From Halomonas sp. KAO (lineage in GTDB: Bacteria; Pseudomonadota; Gammaproteobacteria; Pseudomonadales; Halomonadaceae), in assembly GCF_015595025.1 (NCBI RefSeq), contig NZ_JADNRL010000019.1, positions 803,521 through 867,520 on the forward strand: a stretch of DNA of 64,000 nucleotides, written 5' to 3'. Shown here one piece after another: positions 56,245 to 64,000 of this stretch. The notes under the pieces are model-generated. The model was not told where the DNA came from, ran no database searches, and saw only the letters and a list, made by a program, of their open reading frames with translations. Within the stretch, counting starts at the first letter, position 1; each line of letters opens with the position of its first letter. A program made the position numbers and the translations under genes.

Positions 56245-57551
56245 ATCGCGCCGGCGAGAAATGTGAAGAGTCGAGAAGAGGCGAAGGCATGAGTGTCACG
56301 GGAGATGGGGGAGCGAGTCGCTCGGCCGATGGCCACCATGAGGTGGTGATCGTTGGCGGAGGCATGGTGGGGGCCGCCCTGGCGGTGCTGCTCGGCGAGG
56401 CCGGGGTCGAGGTGGCCCTGGTGGATGCCAGGCCCGCGCTGCTGGATGCCGACACCGTGGGGCGAGGGCAGCCGGCGCGCCGGGTCAGCGCGCTGACGCC
56501 GGTCTCGCAGCGGCTGCTGGAGGGGGTGGGCGCCTGGGCATGGATGGCATCACGACGCATCAGCCCCTACCGCCATATGCAGGTCTGGGACGCCGAAGGG
56601 AGCGGTGAGGTCAACTTCTCCGCCGACCAGGCCGGCCTGCCGGTGCTCGGACATATCGTCGAGAACGATGTCACCCTGGCGGCGCTGGAGCGACGGCTGG
56701 AGGCGCTGCCTTCGGTACGCCTCTGCCTGGGGGCACGGGTCGAGGGGCTGGAGGGCGGTGTCGAGGGGCGGTGTATCGTGCTGGCCGATGGTCGCCGGCT
56801 GAGCGCTCCCCTGGTGGTGGCCGCGGATGGTGTCCGCTCCCCGCTACGCGACATGGCGGGCATTGCGCTCAGCGAGCGTGAGACCGGACATGTCGGCCTG
56901 GTGACCACGGTGCGTATCGAGAGGCCCCACGGCGAGGTGGCGCGGCAGGCCTTCCTGCCGACGGGTCCACTGGCCTTCCTGCCCCTGGCGGTAGAGGAGC
57001 GGGAGCATCACTGCTCCATCGTCTGGTCTACCTCTCCCGCCGAGGCCGAACGCCTGGCGGGACTCCCGCGTGATGACCTGGGGGAAGCGCTGGCGGCGGC
57101 CATCGATCATCGGCTGGGCGCGGTAACGGTGCTCGACGAGGCGACCGGTTTCCCGCTGGTACAGCGCCATGCCAAGCGCTATACCCTGCCCGGTTTTGCC
57201 CTGGTGGGTGATGCCGCCCATGGCATTCACCCCCTGGCCGGCCAGGGGGTCAACCTCGGTTTGATGGATGCCGCTGTGCTGGCCGAGGAGCTGCTGGCGG
57301 CCCGTCGACGAGGCATGGGGCTGGGTGATGAGCGGACCCTGGCACGCTATGCACGGCGGCGGCGCGGTGATAACGCCGGCATGCTGGCGCTGATGGATGG
57401 GTTCCGACTGCTGTTCGGGGCGCGCCATCCGGCGCTGACCCTGGGGCGCAATCTGGGGATGGGTAGCGTGGACCGCCTCGTTCCGCTCAAGCGGTTGCTG
57501 CTGCAGCAGGCCACCGGCCAGCGCGGTCGCCTGCCTGTCAGTTGCCGCTGA
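56241..57551 (+). CDS. ubiI: FAD-dependent ubiquinone biosynthesis hydroxylase (UbiI-like)
   Basis: The 436-residue flavoprotein has VVIVGGGMVGAALAVLLGEAG from about residue 34 and GDAAHGIHPLAGQGVNLGLMDAAVLAEELL near 325. Gene order after ubiH matches ubiI (visC), whose product hydroxylates C5 of the ring. UbiF-like activity cannot be ruled out by motifs. The N-terminal 32 residues are polar and may not all be translated: an ATG at 56289 (MSVTGD) is a possible later start, although the ATG at 56241 gives the ATGA coupling with ubiH. Confidence 0.88.
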   Translation: MNRAGEKCEESRRGEGMSVTGDGGASRSADGHHEVVIVGGGMVGAALAVLLGEAGVEVALVDARPALLDADTVGRGQPARRVSALTPVSQRLLEGVGAWAWMASRRISPYRHMQVWDAEGSGEVNFSADQAGLPVLGHIVENDVTLAALERRLEALPSVRLCLGARVEGLEGGVEGRCIVLADGRRLSAPLVVAADGVRSPLRDMAGIALSERETGHVGLVTTVRIERPHGEVARQAFLPTGPLAFLPLAVEEREHHCSIVWSTSPAEAERLAGLPRDDLGEALAAAIDHRLGAVTVLDEATGFPLVQRHAKRYTLPGFALVGDAAHGIHPLAGQGVNLGLMDAAVLAEELLAARRRGMGLGDERTLARYARRRRGDNAGMLALMDGFRLLFGARHPALTLGRNLGMGSVDRLVPLKRLLLQQATGQRGRLPVSCR

Positions 57552-57561
57552 ACCGCCTGGC

Positions 57562-58866
57562 TCAGCGGTCGCGCTGGCGGACCACATCGAGGGCCTTGAG
57601 CAGGTTGAGGGCCTCGCTGAGCTGGTAATCCTCACGTAGCCGCTCGCTCTGCTCGGTCCTCTCCCGCGGGGCCTCCTGCGCGCCGAGATGGCCCTCCAGG
57701 TCGGCCTCGCGAACCCCGCGGCCATTCTCGGTGACCTCCACGCGCCCGCGCACCACCCTGACGTCGGGTTCGATGCCCTGGGCCTGGATGGAGCGCCCAC
57801 CGGGCGTGAAGTAGAGCGCGGTGGTGAGCTTGAGCCCCTCGCCGTTGCCCAGCGGCATGATCTGCTGGACCGAGCCCTTGCCGAAGCTCTCGGTGCCCAT
57901 CACCACGCCACGCTTCTGGTCCTGAAGGGCGCCGGCGACGATCTCCGCCGCCGAGGCGCTGCCGCCGTTGATCAGCACCACCAGCGGAACGTCGGGAGCC
58001 GCCGTTGTGGCATTGGCCGAGAAACGCATTTCGGTATCCGGCAGACGCCCCTCGGTGTAGACGATCAGCCCCTCTTCCAGGAAGGCGTCGGCCACCGCGA
58101 CGGCGGCCTGCAGGACCCCGCCGGGGTTGTTGCGCAGGTCGAGCACCAGCCCGTCCAGTTCTCCGTCGCGCTTCAGCTGGCGGATGTGTTCGCTCACCTG
58201 CTCGCCGGTACGGGTCTGGAACTGGCTGATGCGCAGATAGCCGAAGCCGGGGGTCAGCAGTTCGCTCTTCACGCTCTCGGTGCGGATATTCTCGCGTGTC
58301 AGCGGGATGCGGCGTGGCGAGCTTTCGCCCTGGCGCAGGATGGTCAGCTCGATCTCGCTGCCCGGATCACCGCGCATCAGCTCGACCGCCTCCTGCAGCG
58401 ACAGACCCTCGGTAGGCGTGTCGTCGATGCGCAGGATCTGGTCGCGTGCCTGCAGGCCGGCCCGCGAGGCGGGGGTGTCGTCGATGGGCGTGATCACCGT
58501 CAGCTGGCCATCCTCCATGCCCACCTCGATACCGATACCGCCGAACTCCCCCTGGGTCGACTCGCGCAGGCTCTGGAAGGCCTCGCTATCGAGATAGGAG
58601 GAGTGTGGATCGAGCTCGCTGAGCATGCCACGCATGGCGTTGCGCAGCAGGCTGGCGTCATCGACCTCCTCCACATAGGCGCGCTTGATGCGCTCGAACA
58701 CCTCGGCGAAGGTCTGGATCTCGGCGATCGGCAGCTCATCATCGGCGACCTGGGCGGTCGCCGTCAGCGGTAGCGTCAGCAGGGCCAGGGGCAGCAGCCC
58801 GGCCAGCAGGCGTCGAGGCGAGCAGGAGCGAGAGAGCCTGCCCGGCAGGGAAAGCGCTGGGGTCAT
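57562..58866 (-). CDS. ctpA: Carboxy-terminal processing protease (S41 family)
   Basis: The 434-residue precursor has a signal peptide (hydrophobic LLAGLLPLALLTLPLTATAQ). A PDZ domain follows (about 95-180, FGGIGIEVGMEDGQLTVI), then the serine-lysine catalytic core with the nucleophile in NGGSASAAEIVAGAL and the lysine in GTESFGKGSVQ. It is a periplasmic protease that trims or degrades envelope proteins. It converges with ubiI by only 10 bases and lies 70 bases downstream of envC, completing the common gpmI-envC-ctpA order. Confidence 0.94.
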   Translation of the reverse strand: MTPALSLPGRLSRSCSPRRLLAGLLPLALLTLPLTATAQVADDELPIAEIQTFAEVFERIKRAYVEEVDDASLLRNAMRGMLSELDPHSSYLDSEAFQSLRESTQGEFGGIGIEVGMEDGQLTVITPIDDTPASRAGLQARDQILRIDDTPTEGLSLQEAVELMRGDPGSEIELTILRQGESSPRRIPLTRENIRTESVKSELLTPGFGYLRISQFQTRTGEQVSEHIRQLKRDGELDGLVLDLRNNPGGVLQAAVAVADAFLEEGLIVYTEGRLPDTEMRFSANATTAAPDVPLVVLINGGSASAAEIVAGALQDQKRGVVMGTESFGKGSVQQIMPLGNGEGLKLTTALYFTPGGRSIQAQGIEPDVRVVRGRVEVTENGRGVREADLEGHLGAQEAPRERTEQSERLREDYQLSEALNLLKALDVVRQRDR

Positions 58867-58936
58867 GCGAACTCCGCTGTTCCGGAACGGTGAGCGACCA
58901 GCATAGCCCGCCGCCGGCCTGCATGGAAAGCGGCGT

Positions 58937-60079
58937 TCAGCGGCGGGCGATCCACGACTGGGGATCGATGGGGGTACCGGCGCGACGCACCTCGAAATAG
59001 AGAGCGGGGCGGCGATGGCCCCCGCTCCTGCCCACGGCGCCGATCGTTTCGCCCCGCGAGACCGGCCGGCCGACCTGGGCGGTAAAGTGCTGCAGGTGGG
59101 CGTGGAGCGTCATCACGCCGTCGCCATGGTCGATGATCAGCAGATTGCCGAAGCCACGCAGCCAGTCGGCGAAGACCACCCGGCCGGCATGCACGGCGCG
59201 TACCGGGCTGCCCTCGGCGGCCAGGATGAGAATGCCGTTGCGATGGACGGCATCGCCGGCGCCGAAGCGCGAGGCGAGGTTGCCCTGGGCCGGCCAGGGA
59301 AGCTCGCCGCGGGTGCGTTCGATGGCGGTGGAGGGGGGCGGGCGCTGCAGGCGGGCCAGCTGCTCCTGAACGTCGCGCAGCACCTGCTCGGCGCGCTCGC
59401 GATCCTGCTCCAGGGAGGCGAGCCGGGCGGCCTCGCCGCTGTGGCGGCTCTCCAGCTCCGCGACCAGATTCGAGCGTTCGTGCATCTGTTCGGCCAGCTC
59501 GGCGCTGCGGGCGGCCAGCTCGGCGGCGAGGGCGTCGAGGCGGTCGCCGCGGGTCTCGAGCTCGCCTCGGGTCTCGGCCAGGGCCGCGTCGAGGCGTGCG
59601 AGCTCGTCGAGGCGGGCTCGTCGGGCGCGGGCAAGGTGGTTCAGGTAGTGCTGCAGTCGGTCCAGTCGTGCCGGATCGTCCTGATTGAGCAGCAGCTTCA
59701 GCTGGGGCGAATGGCCCAGGCGATAGAGCGCATCGAGCTGGGCATGGATGGCCTCGAGCTGGGCGCTACGCTCGGCGTCGAGCTCGTCGCGGCGCGACTG
59801 CAGGGTCTCCATCTCGGTGCCCAGCTCGCGTCGCTCGGCCTGGAGCTCATCGAGGCGGCGATGGGTGGTGGCCAGCGAGGTCTCGATCTCCTCCAGCTGG
59901 CGAGCCGCCGCGTCGCGCGCCTGGCGGGTGGATGCCAGGCGCCGGTCGGCCTCCTCGATGGCCTCGCCGATGGCGTCAAGGCGCTCCTGTACCGCCTCCT
60001 CGCTGGGCTGGGCCGCCAGCGGCCCAGTCAGGAGCAGCGTCAGCAGCAGGGTGCCCGGGAGGGTGGCGCTCCTGAACAT
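58937..60079 (-). CDS. envC: Murein hydrolase activator EnvC-like protein
   Basis: EnvC activates the amidases AmiA and AmiB at the septum. The 380-residue precursor has a signal peptide (LLLTLLLTGPLAAQ) and a long coiled coil of Leu/Glu/Arg-rich repeats (about 25-255). The C-terminal LytM domain reads HRNGILILAAEGSPVRAVHAGRVVFADWL, in two parts, then HGDGVMTLHAHLQ. The HxxxD metal motif reads HRNGI, so the catalytic Asp is missing, as expected of an activator and not a hydrolase. The start is MFRSATLPG; upstream in-frame codons overlap gpmI. Confidence 0.92.
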   Translation of the reverse strand: MFRSATLPGTLLLTLLLTGPLAAQPSEEAVQERLDAIGEAIEEADRRLASTRQARDAAARQLEEIETSLATTHRRLDELQAERRELGTEMETLQSRRDELDAERSAQLEAIHAQLDALYRLGHSPQLKLLLNQDDPARLDRLQHYLNHLARARRARLDELARLDAALAETRGELETRGDRLDALAAELAARSAELAEQMHERSNLVAELESRHSGEAARLASLEQDRERAEQVLRDVQEQLARLQRPPPSTAIERTRGELPWPAQGNLASRFGAGDAVHRNGILILAAEGSPVRAVHAGRVVFADWLRGFGNLLIIDHGDGVMTLHAHLQHFTAQVGRPVSRGETIGAVGRSGGHRRPALYFEVRRAGTPIDPQSWIARR

Positions 60080-60087
60080 CCTGCCGC

Positions 60088-61653
60088 TCAGTCGAGCTCG
60101 AGCAGGGCGCGTCCACTCATCTCCTCGGGGGCCGGCTGCTCCATCATCGTCAGCAGGGTCGGGGCGATATCGCACAGGCTGCCGTCGTCGTGGAATCGAG
60201 CCGGGCGCTCGCCGACATAGATCAGCGGCACCTGGAAGGTGGTATGGGCGGTCTGGGGGGCGCCGGTCTCGGGATTGATCATCTGTTCGGCGTTGCCGTG
60301 GTCGGCGGTGACCAGGCAGGCACCGCCGGCGCGCTGGATCGCCTCCACCACACGGCCCACGCAGCCATCGACGGTCTCGATGGCCTTGACCGCGGCGTCG
60401 AAGTCACCGGTGTGGCCGACCATGTCGCCATTGGCGTAGTTGCAGACGATCAGGTCGAAGCGGCCGGAGTCGATCGCTTCCACCAGGCGGTCGGTGACCT
60501 CGTGGGCGCTCATCTCGGGTTTCTCGTCATAGGTCTTCACGTCCCGGGGAGAGGGCACCAGGATGCGCTCCTCGCCACGGTACTCGGCCTCGCGACCGCC
60601 GGAGAAGAAGAAGGTGACGTGGGGGTACTTCTCGGTCTCGGCGATGCGCAGCTGGGTCAGGCCACGGCTCTCGATCACCTCGCCCAGGGTGTTGTGAAGA
60701 TCCACCGGCGGGAAGGCCGCCGGCGCCGGGATATCGGCGGCGTAGCGGGTCAGGCTCACCAGGCCCTCGGCGGCGAGCCGCGGATGTACACGGCGGTCGA
60801 AGCCCTCGAAGCTCTCGTCGACGAAGGCCCGGGTCAGCTCCCGGGCGCGGTCGGCACGGAAGTTCATGAACAGGGCGGCATCGCCCGTCTCGAGGGTGAT
60901 CGCTTCCCCGGCCGGGCGTACGCTGGTGGCGGCCACGAACTCGTCGGTCTCGCCGCGCTCGTAGGCGGCGCGCAGGCCCGCCTCGGCACTGGCGACGATA
61001 TGCTCGCCTTCGCCCTCGGTGAGCAGGCGGTAGGCCTTTTCGACGCGCTCCCAGCGGTTGTCACGATCCATGGCGAAGTAGCGGCCGATGATCGAGGCCA
61101 CGAAGCCATTGTCGGCGCCGACCAGCTCGGCGAGACGCGCATTGGCGTGCTCGATGGAGGCCAAGGCGCTCTGGGGCGGCATGTCGCGGCCATCCAGGAA
61201 GGCGTGCACGAAGATGCGTGTGGCGCCGCGACGGGCCGCCAGCTCGGCGGCGGCGAGGATATGTTCCTCGTGGCTGTGTACGCCCCCCGGCGAGAGCAGG
61301 CCCAGCAGATGGACCGCACGCCCCGCGGCCACGGCCGCGTCGATGGGCGCGGTGAGGACCTCGATGGTATCCAGGTCGCCCTCCTCGATGGCCTTGGTGA
61401 TGCGCGTGAAGTCCTGGTAGACGACTCGGCCCGCGCCGAGATTCATGTGGCCCACCTCGGAGTTGCCCATCTGGCCATCGGGGAGTCCGACATGGCGGCC
61501 ATCGGTATGGATCAGGGTGTGGGGATGCTCGGCCCACAGGCGATCCATGACCGGGGTATCGGCGGCTTCCACGGCGTTGTTGGCCGGGTCGGGATTGTGG
61601 CCGTAGCCGTCGAGGATGATCAGGGCGACGGGGCGCGGGGCGTTGGTGGTCAT
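60088..61653 (-). CDS. gpmI: 2,3-bisphosphoglycerate-independent phosphoglycerate mutase
   Basis: GpmI interconverts 3- and 2-phosphoglycerate using two Mn ions. The 521-residue protein has the N-terminal metal motif [15 protein letters not shown], the nucleophile in [16 protein letters not shown] (Ser of NSEVGH), [15 protein letters not shown] and the C-terminal [11 protein letters not shown]. The ATG at MTTNAP was selected because extension upstream is not conserved. It is divergent from the rhodanese gene across a 309-bp gap. Confidence 0.96.
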   Translation of the reverse strand: MTTNAPRPVALIILDGYGHNPDPANNAVEAADTPVMDRLWAEHPHTLIHTDGRHVGLPDGQMGNSEVGHMNLGAGRVVYQDFTRITKAIEEGDLDTIEVLTAPIDAAVAAGRAVHLLGLLSPGGVHSHEEHILAAAELAARRGATRIFVHAFLDGRDMPPQSALASIEHANARLAELVGADNGFVASIIGRYFAMDRDNRWERVEKAYRLLTEGEGEHIVASAEAGLRAAYERGETDEFVAATSVRPAGEAITLETGDAALFMNFRADRARELTRAFVDESFEGFDRRVHPRLAAEGLVSLTRYAADIPAPAAFPPVDLHNTLGEVIESRGLTQLRIAETEKYPHVTFFFSGGREAEYRGEERILVPSPRDVKTYDEKPEMSAHEVTDRLVEAIDSGRFDLIVCNYANGDMVGHTGDFDAAVKAIETVDGCVGRVVEAIQRAGGACLVTADHGNAEQMINPETGAPQTAHTTFQVPLIYVGERPARFHDDGSLCDIAPTLLTMMEQPAPEEMSGRALLELD

Positions 61654-61962
61654 GGCGAATGTCCTCGAAGCGTGAAAGGCGCGACCCGGCCCGGGCGGCT
61701 GGGGCCTCTCGTGCATGCCGATACCAAGTCCCAGGGGGCGATGCGGGGCGTTCGGGGTCGCGGTAGGAAGTGTCTTGCGGCATCATATCGCAGGCGGCAT
61801 CGTGCGTCATGGCTCCCCGCGGCCAGAGGCTGCGGCGGTTCCCCCGGGGCGGCCTGATTCGTCGGCGCCGACCTCGTGTATACTAGGCGCCCGGGCGCGC
61901 CCCAGCGCCCCTGTTTATTTACGTGTTGTTTACGAGCACCGAGACGAGAGTTATTCGTACCC
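61654..61962. other. Divergent gap between gpmI and the rhodanese gene
   Basis: The 309-bp segment has no supported gene. It should contain promoters for both directions. On the plus strand GTGTATACTAGGCGCCC (61876-61892) includes a -10-like TATACT (61879-61884), with TTCGTC (61858-61863) as a weak -35 at about 15-base spacing. I found no terminator or convincing operator. Confidence 0.35.
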
Positions 61963-62385
61963 ATGATCGATCAGCTGTTTGAATTCGTGCAGAACCACCC
62001 GCTGCTGGTGGGCGCCTTCCTCCTGGTGCTGACCGCCTGGATCCTCTACGAGGCGCGTAATAGTGCCGCCAGCGGCGTGACCTCCGGTGAGGCGACCCAG
62101 CTGATCAACCGCGAGGATGCGGTGGTGCTGGACACCCGGGAGTCGGGTGACTTCAAGGCTGGCCATATCGCCGGTGCCCGCAATATTCCTCAGAGTCGCC
62201 TCGACGAGCGCATGAACGAACTCGAGAAGGTCAAGGAGAAGCCGATCATCGTGGTCTGCAAGCACGGCCAGTCTGCCGGGGCGGCCGTGGCCAAACTCTC
62301 CAAGGCCGGTTACTCTCGAGTGCTCAAGCTCAAGGGCGGCATGATGCAGTGGCAGGCCGACGGTCTGCCCGTGGTCAAGAAGTAG
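61963..62385 (+). CDS. Rhodanese-like membrane protein (YibN-like)
   Basis: The 140-residue protein has an N-terminal membrane anchor (LLVGAFLLVLTAWILYEA, residues about 13-30) and a cytosolic rhodanese domain. The active-site loop VVCKHGQSAGAAVAKL carries the catalytic cysteine. It resembles E. coli YibN (143 residues), which lies beside gpmI and secB. Unlike in E. coli, no grxC gene lies between it and secB; the secB ATG follows after 31 bases. Confidence 0.88.
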   Translation: MIDQLFEFVQNHPLLVGAFLLVLTAWILYEARNSAASGVTSGEATQLINREDAVVLDTRESGDFKAGHIAGARNIPQSRLDERMNELEKVKEKPIIVVCKHGQSAGAAVAKLSKAGYSRVLKLKGGMMQWQADGLPVVKK

Positions 62386-62416
62386 TCTTTGTTTACCGTA
62401 TAAAAGGACCTTTCCC

Positions 62417-62929
62417 ATGGCGGAAGAGAATAACCAGAGCGCCGACGGCCAGGCCGCCGGCCAGCAGGACAAGCCGCAGCTGCAGTTCGCCGTGCAGCGC
62501 ATCTACGTCAAGGACATCTCCTTCGAGGCACCCAACTCGCCGGCGGTCTTCCAGCAGCCCTTCAAGCCCAAGGTGGGCCTGAACCTGGATACCACCAGCA
62601 CCCAGGTGGGTGACGGCCTCTACGAGGTGACGATCAAGGTCACCGCCCAGGTGACCCACAGCGAGGAGGGCACGACCTCCTTCCTGGCGGAGCTCGAGCA
62701 GGCCGGCCTGTTCCGCATTACCGGCATCGAGGGCGAGCAGCTCGACCACACCCTGGGCGCCTTCTGCCCCAATGTGCTCTTCCCCTATGCCCGTGAGTGC
62801 ATCGACAACCTGGTCAATCGTGGTGGCTTCCCGCCGCTGATGCTGTCGCCGGTCAACTTCGAGGCGATCTACGCCCGCAAGAAGCAGCGTGCGGCCGAGC
62901 AGGGCCAGGACGCGCCGGCAACCCAGTGA
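62417..62929 (+). CDS. secB: Protein-export chaperone SecB
   Basis: SecB keeps preproteins unfolded and hands them to SecA. The 170-residue protein has a Gln-rich N-terminal tail, then the conserved FAVQRIYVKDISFEAPNSP and VTIKVTAQV, and GAFCPNVLFPYARECIDNLVNRGGFPPLMLSPVNFEAIY near the C-terminus. The start follows an AAAAGGA site. Length is slightly above E. coli SecB (155) because of the two polar tails. Confidence 0.96.
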   Translation: MAEENNQSADGQAAGQQDKPQLQFAVQRIYVKDISFEAPNSPAVFQQPFKPKVGLNLDTTSTQVGDGLYEVTIKVTAQVTHSEEGTTSFLAELEQAGLFRITGIEGEQLDHTLGAFCPNVLFPYARECIDNLVNRGGFPPLMLSPVNFEAIYARKKQRAAEQGQDAPATQ

Positions 62930-62953
62930 TGCAGCGCGAGTGACCCTGAGGTG

Positions 62954-63685
62954 ATGACCAAGAGATCGCCGCGTATCCACGTCGCCGCCGACCTGCGTGT
63001 CGGCGGCGACGTCGTTCTGCCCGAGGGGCCAGCCCGCCATGTGGCGCGGGTGTTGCGCCTGGGTGAAGGGGCCACGCTGCGGCTGTTCGACGGCGCGGGC
63101 CTCGAAGCCAGTGCGGTGCTGGTGGAGGCCTCACGCAAGCGGGTGGTCGCGCGTGTCGAGTCGGTGACCACCGGAGCCTGTGAGTCGCCGTTGACGGTGC
63201 ACCTGGGTCAGGCGATCTCCAAGGGGGATCGCATGGACTACGCCATCCAGAAGGCCGTGGAGCTCGGCGTGGCCGCCATCACGCCGCTCTATACCGAGCA
63301 TGGCGATGTGCGCCTCAAGGGTGAGCGCGAGGCGAAGAAACTCGCCCACTGGCAGGCCGTGGCGGCCAGCGCCTGCGAACAGTGCGGGCGTGCCGTGGTA
63401 CCGCCGGTTAATCCGCCCCTTGGCCTGGCCGACTGGCTGGCCGGACGCGACGAGGCGCTGCGCCTGGTGCTGCATCCGGCGACCGGCGGAGGGCTGGAGA
63501 GCGAACCATCCCCCGACGGCGTGGCCCTGCTGATCGGTCCCGAGGGCGGGCTGGCCGAGGCCGAGGTTACGGCCGCCCGCGAGGCCGGCTTCGAGCCGCT
63601 CTCCCTGGGGCCGCGTATCCTGCGTACCGAGACTGCCCCCGTGGTGGCACTGTCGCTGCTGCAGGCGCGCTTTGGGGATTTGTGA
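62954..63685 (+). CDS. rsmE: 16S rRNA (uracil1498-N3)-methyltransferase RsmE
   Basis: RsmE methylates U1498 of 16S rRNA. The 243-residue SPOUT enzyme has an N-terminal PUA-like region (residues about 1-70, ARHVARVLRLGEGATLRLFDGAG) and the SAM knot with ISKGDRMDYAIQKAVELGVAAITPL, LLIGPEGGLAEAEV and LGPRILRTETAPVVALSLLQ. A GTG three bases before this ATG is an alternative. It is 24 bases from the secB stop, so may be cotranscribed. Downstream lies an attC-like palindrome. Confidence 0.94.
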   Translation: MTKRSPRIHVAADLRVGGDVVLPEGPARHVARVLRLGEGATLRLFDGAGLEASAVLVEASRKRVVARVESVTTGACESPLTVHLGQAISKGDRMDYAIQKAVELGVAAITPLYTEHGDVRLKGEREAKKLAHWQAVAASACEQCGRAVVPPVNPPLGLADWLAGRDEALRLVLHPATGGGLESEPSPDGVALLIGPEGGLAEAEVTAAREAGFEPLSLGPRILRTETAPVVALSLLQARFGDL

Positions 63686-63737
63686 GAATTGGTTGGGCAG
63701 GGCTCGGCCAGAAGCAGGCGTGTAGGAATTTCTGATG

Positions 63738-63839
63738 TAACGCCAATGTTCAGCGGCGGCCTTTACGTAGCGGAGCGGAGAAAAGGCCGTCCGGTGGAGG
63801 CCCTTCAGGGCCGGAACGAACTGGAATAACTGGTTAGGC
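63738..63839 (+). repeat. attC-like palindromic element (possible integron cassette recombination site)
   Basis: The 102-bp segment starts TAACGCC and ends GTTAGGC, the GTTRRRY core of integron attC sites. Inside are imperfectly pairing arms (GTTCAGCGGC and GCCGGAACGAAC) and two hairpins: CGGCCTTT / AAAGGCCG (63757-63764 with 63782-63789) and GGCCCT / AGGGCC (63799-63812). The 5' end lacks a clean RYYYAAC, so the match is partial. No integrase gene is in the window. Confidence 0.45.
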
Positions 63840-63864
63840 ATAGTCTATCAACCTGGCGATGCCC

Positions 63865-63972
63865 ATGAATAAAAAAGAACCACAGCTCCACCTGATAGAC
63901 CGAGCAGCCAAACCACACCGATGGAAACGATCCCGATTGCTCGCATCGGTGCTCGATCAGTATTCAGCGTAG
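63865..63972 (+). CDS. Short hypothetical frame at the window edge
   Basis: A 35-codon frame starts MNKKEPQLHLIDRAAKPH and ends SVLDQYSA before TAG (63970-63972). The same frame stays open after the stop to the window end (KQLLATTEL), which could mean a nonsense-interrupted longer gene. It follows the attC-like element by 25 bases, as a cassette gene would. I do not recognise the family. No strong ribosome-binding site. Confidence 0.35.
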   Translation: MNKKEPQLHLIDRAAKPHRWKRSRLLASVLDQYSA

Positions 63973-64000
63973 AAACAGCTCCTGGCAACCACCGAATTAA

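Overview
The window reads as a chromosomal replication-origin region of a high-G+C gammaproteobacterium, most likely Halomonas or a close relative in the Halomonadaceae. This rests on gene order (mnmE-yidC-rnpA-rpmH, oriC, dnaA-dnaN-recF-gyrB), on a 504-residue IlvA of Pseudomonas-like type, on the zapA/6S RNA/fthC versus ygfB-pepP-ubiH-ubiI arrangement, and on a TRAP-type catabolic operon. The genus is an inference; no rRNA is present.

Layout. 1-8.9 kb: the 3' part of a ClC chloride channel gene, a heme-rich housekeeping run (hemJ, thiD, hemL, a P-loop kinase, rdgB, hemW), an OmpA-type lipoprotein and rlmJ. 8.9-17.9 kb: a seven-gene minus-strand operon (N-formylglutamate amidohydrolase-like protein, three TRAP transporter subunits, a glutamine-synthetase-like ligase, an aldehyde dehydrogenase, an iron alcohol dehydrogenase) with a divergent RpiR regulator. 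It looks like a gamma-glutamylation route for an imported amine or amino alcohol, and it is the best candidate here for an undescribed system. 17.9-28.7 kb: the origin core, with seven DnaA-box-like sites in an AT-rich segment upstream of dnaA. Six parS-like 16-mers lie between 25.5 and 29.7 kb, two of them inside recF; parAB are not in the window. 28.8-32.8 kb: gmhB, a run of eight heptamers, glyS and glyQ.

32.9-48.9 kb: lipopolysaccharide core genes. hldD and a WaaF-type heptosyltransferase come first, then an OpgB-like phosphoglycerol transferase. These are followed by a scar (a fragment of a family 2 glycosyltransferase and a decayed IS481-like element), two very AT-rich glycosyltransferases, GT90 and GT4 genes, GT2, GT4 and a YrbL-like kinase-fold protein. 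The locus ends with kdkA, a GT9 heptosyltransferase, hldE and waaA. The ends are conserved and G+C-rich while the centre looks acquired, as expected of a variable LPS locus.

48.9-64 kb: rpiA, ilvA, a 31-codon membrane-protein gene, fthC, 6S RNA, zapA, ygfB, pepP, ubiH, ubiI, ctpA, envC, gpmI, a YibN-like rhodanese gene, secB and rsmE. The window closes with an attC-like 102-bp palindromic element and a short open frame that runs to the edge.

The core genes serve replication and segregation, membrane insertion (YidC, SecB), tRNA modification, heme, ubiquinone and thiamine synthesis, cell division (ZapA, EnvC) and the LPS inner core (GmhB, HldD, HldE, WaaF, GT9, WaaA, KdkA). No tRNA, rRNA or CRISPR array was recognised.
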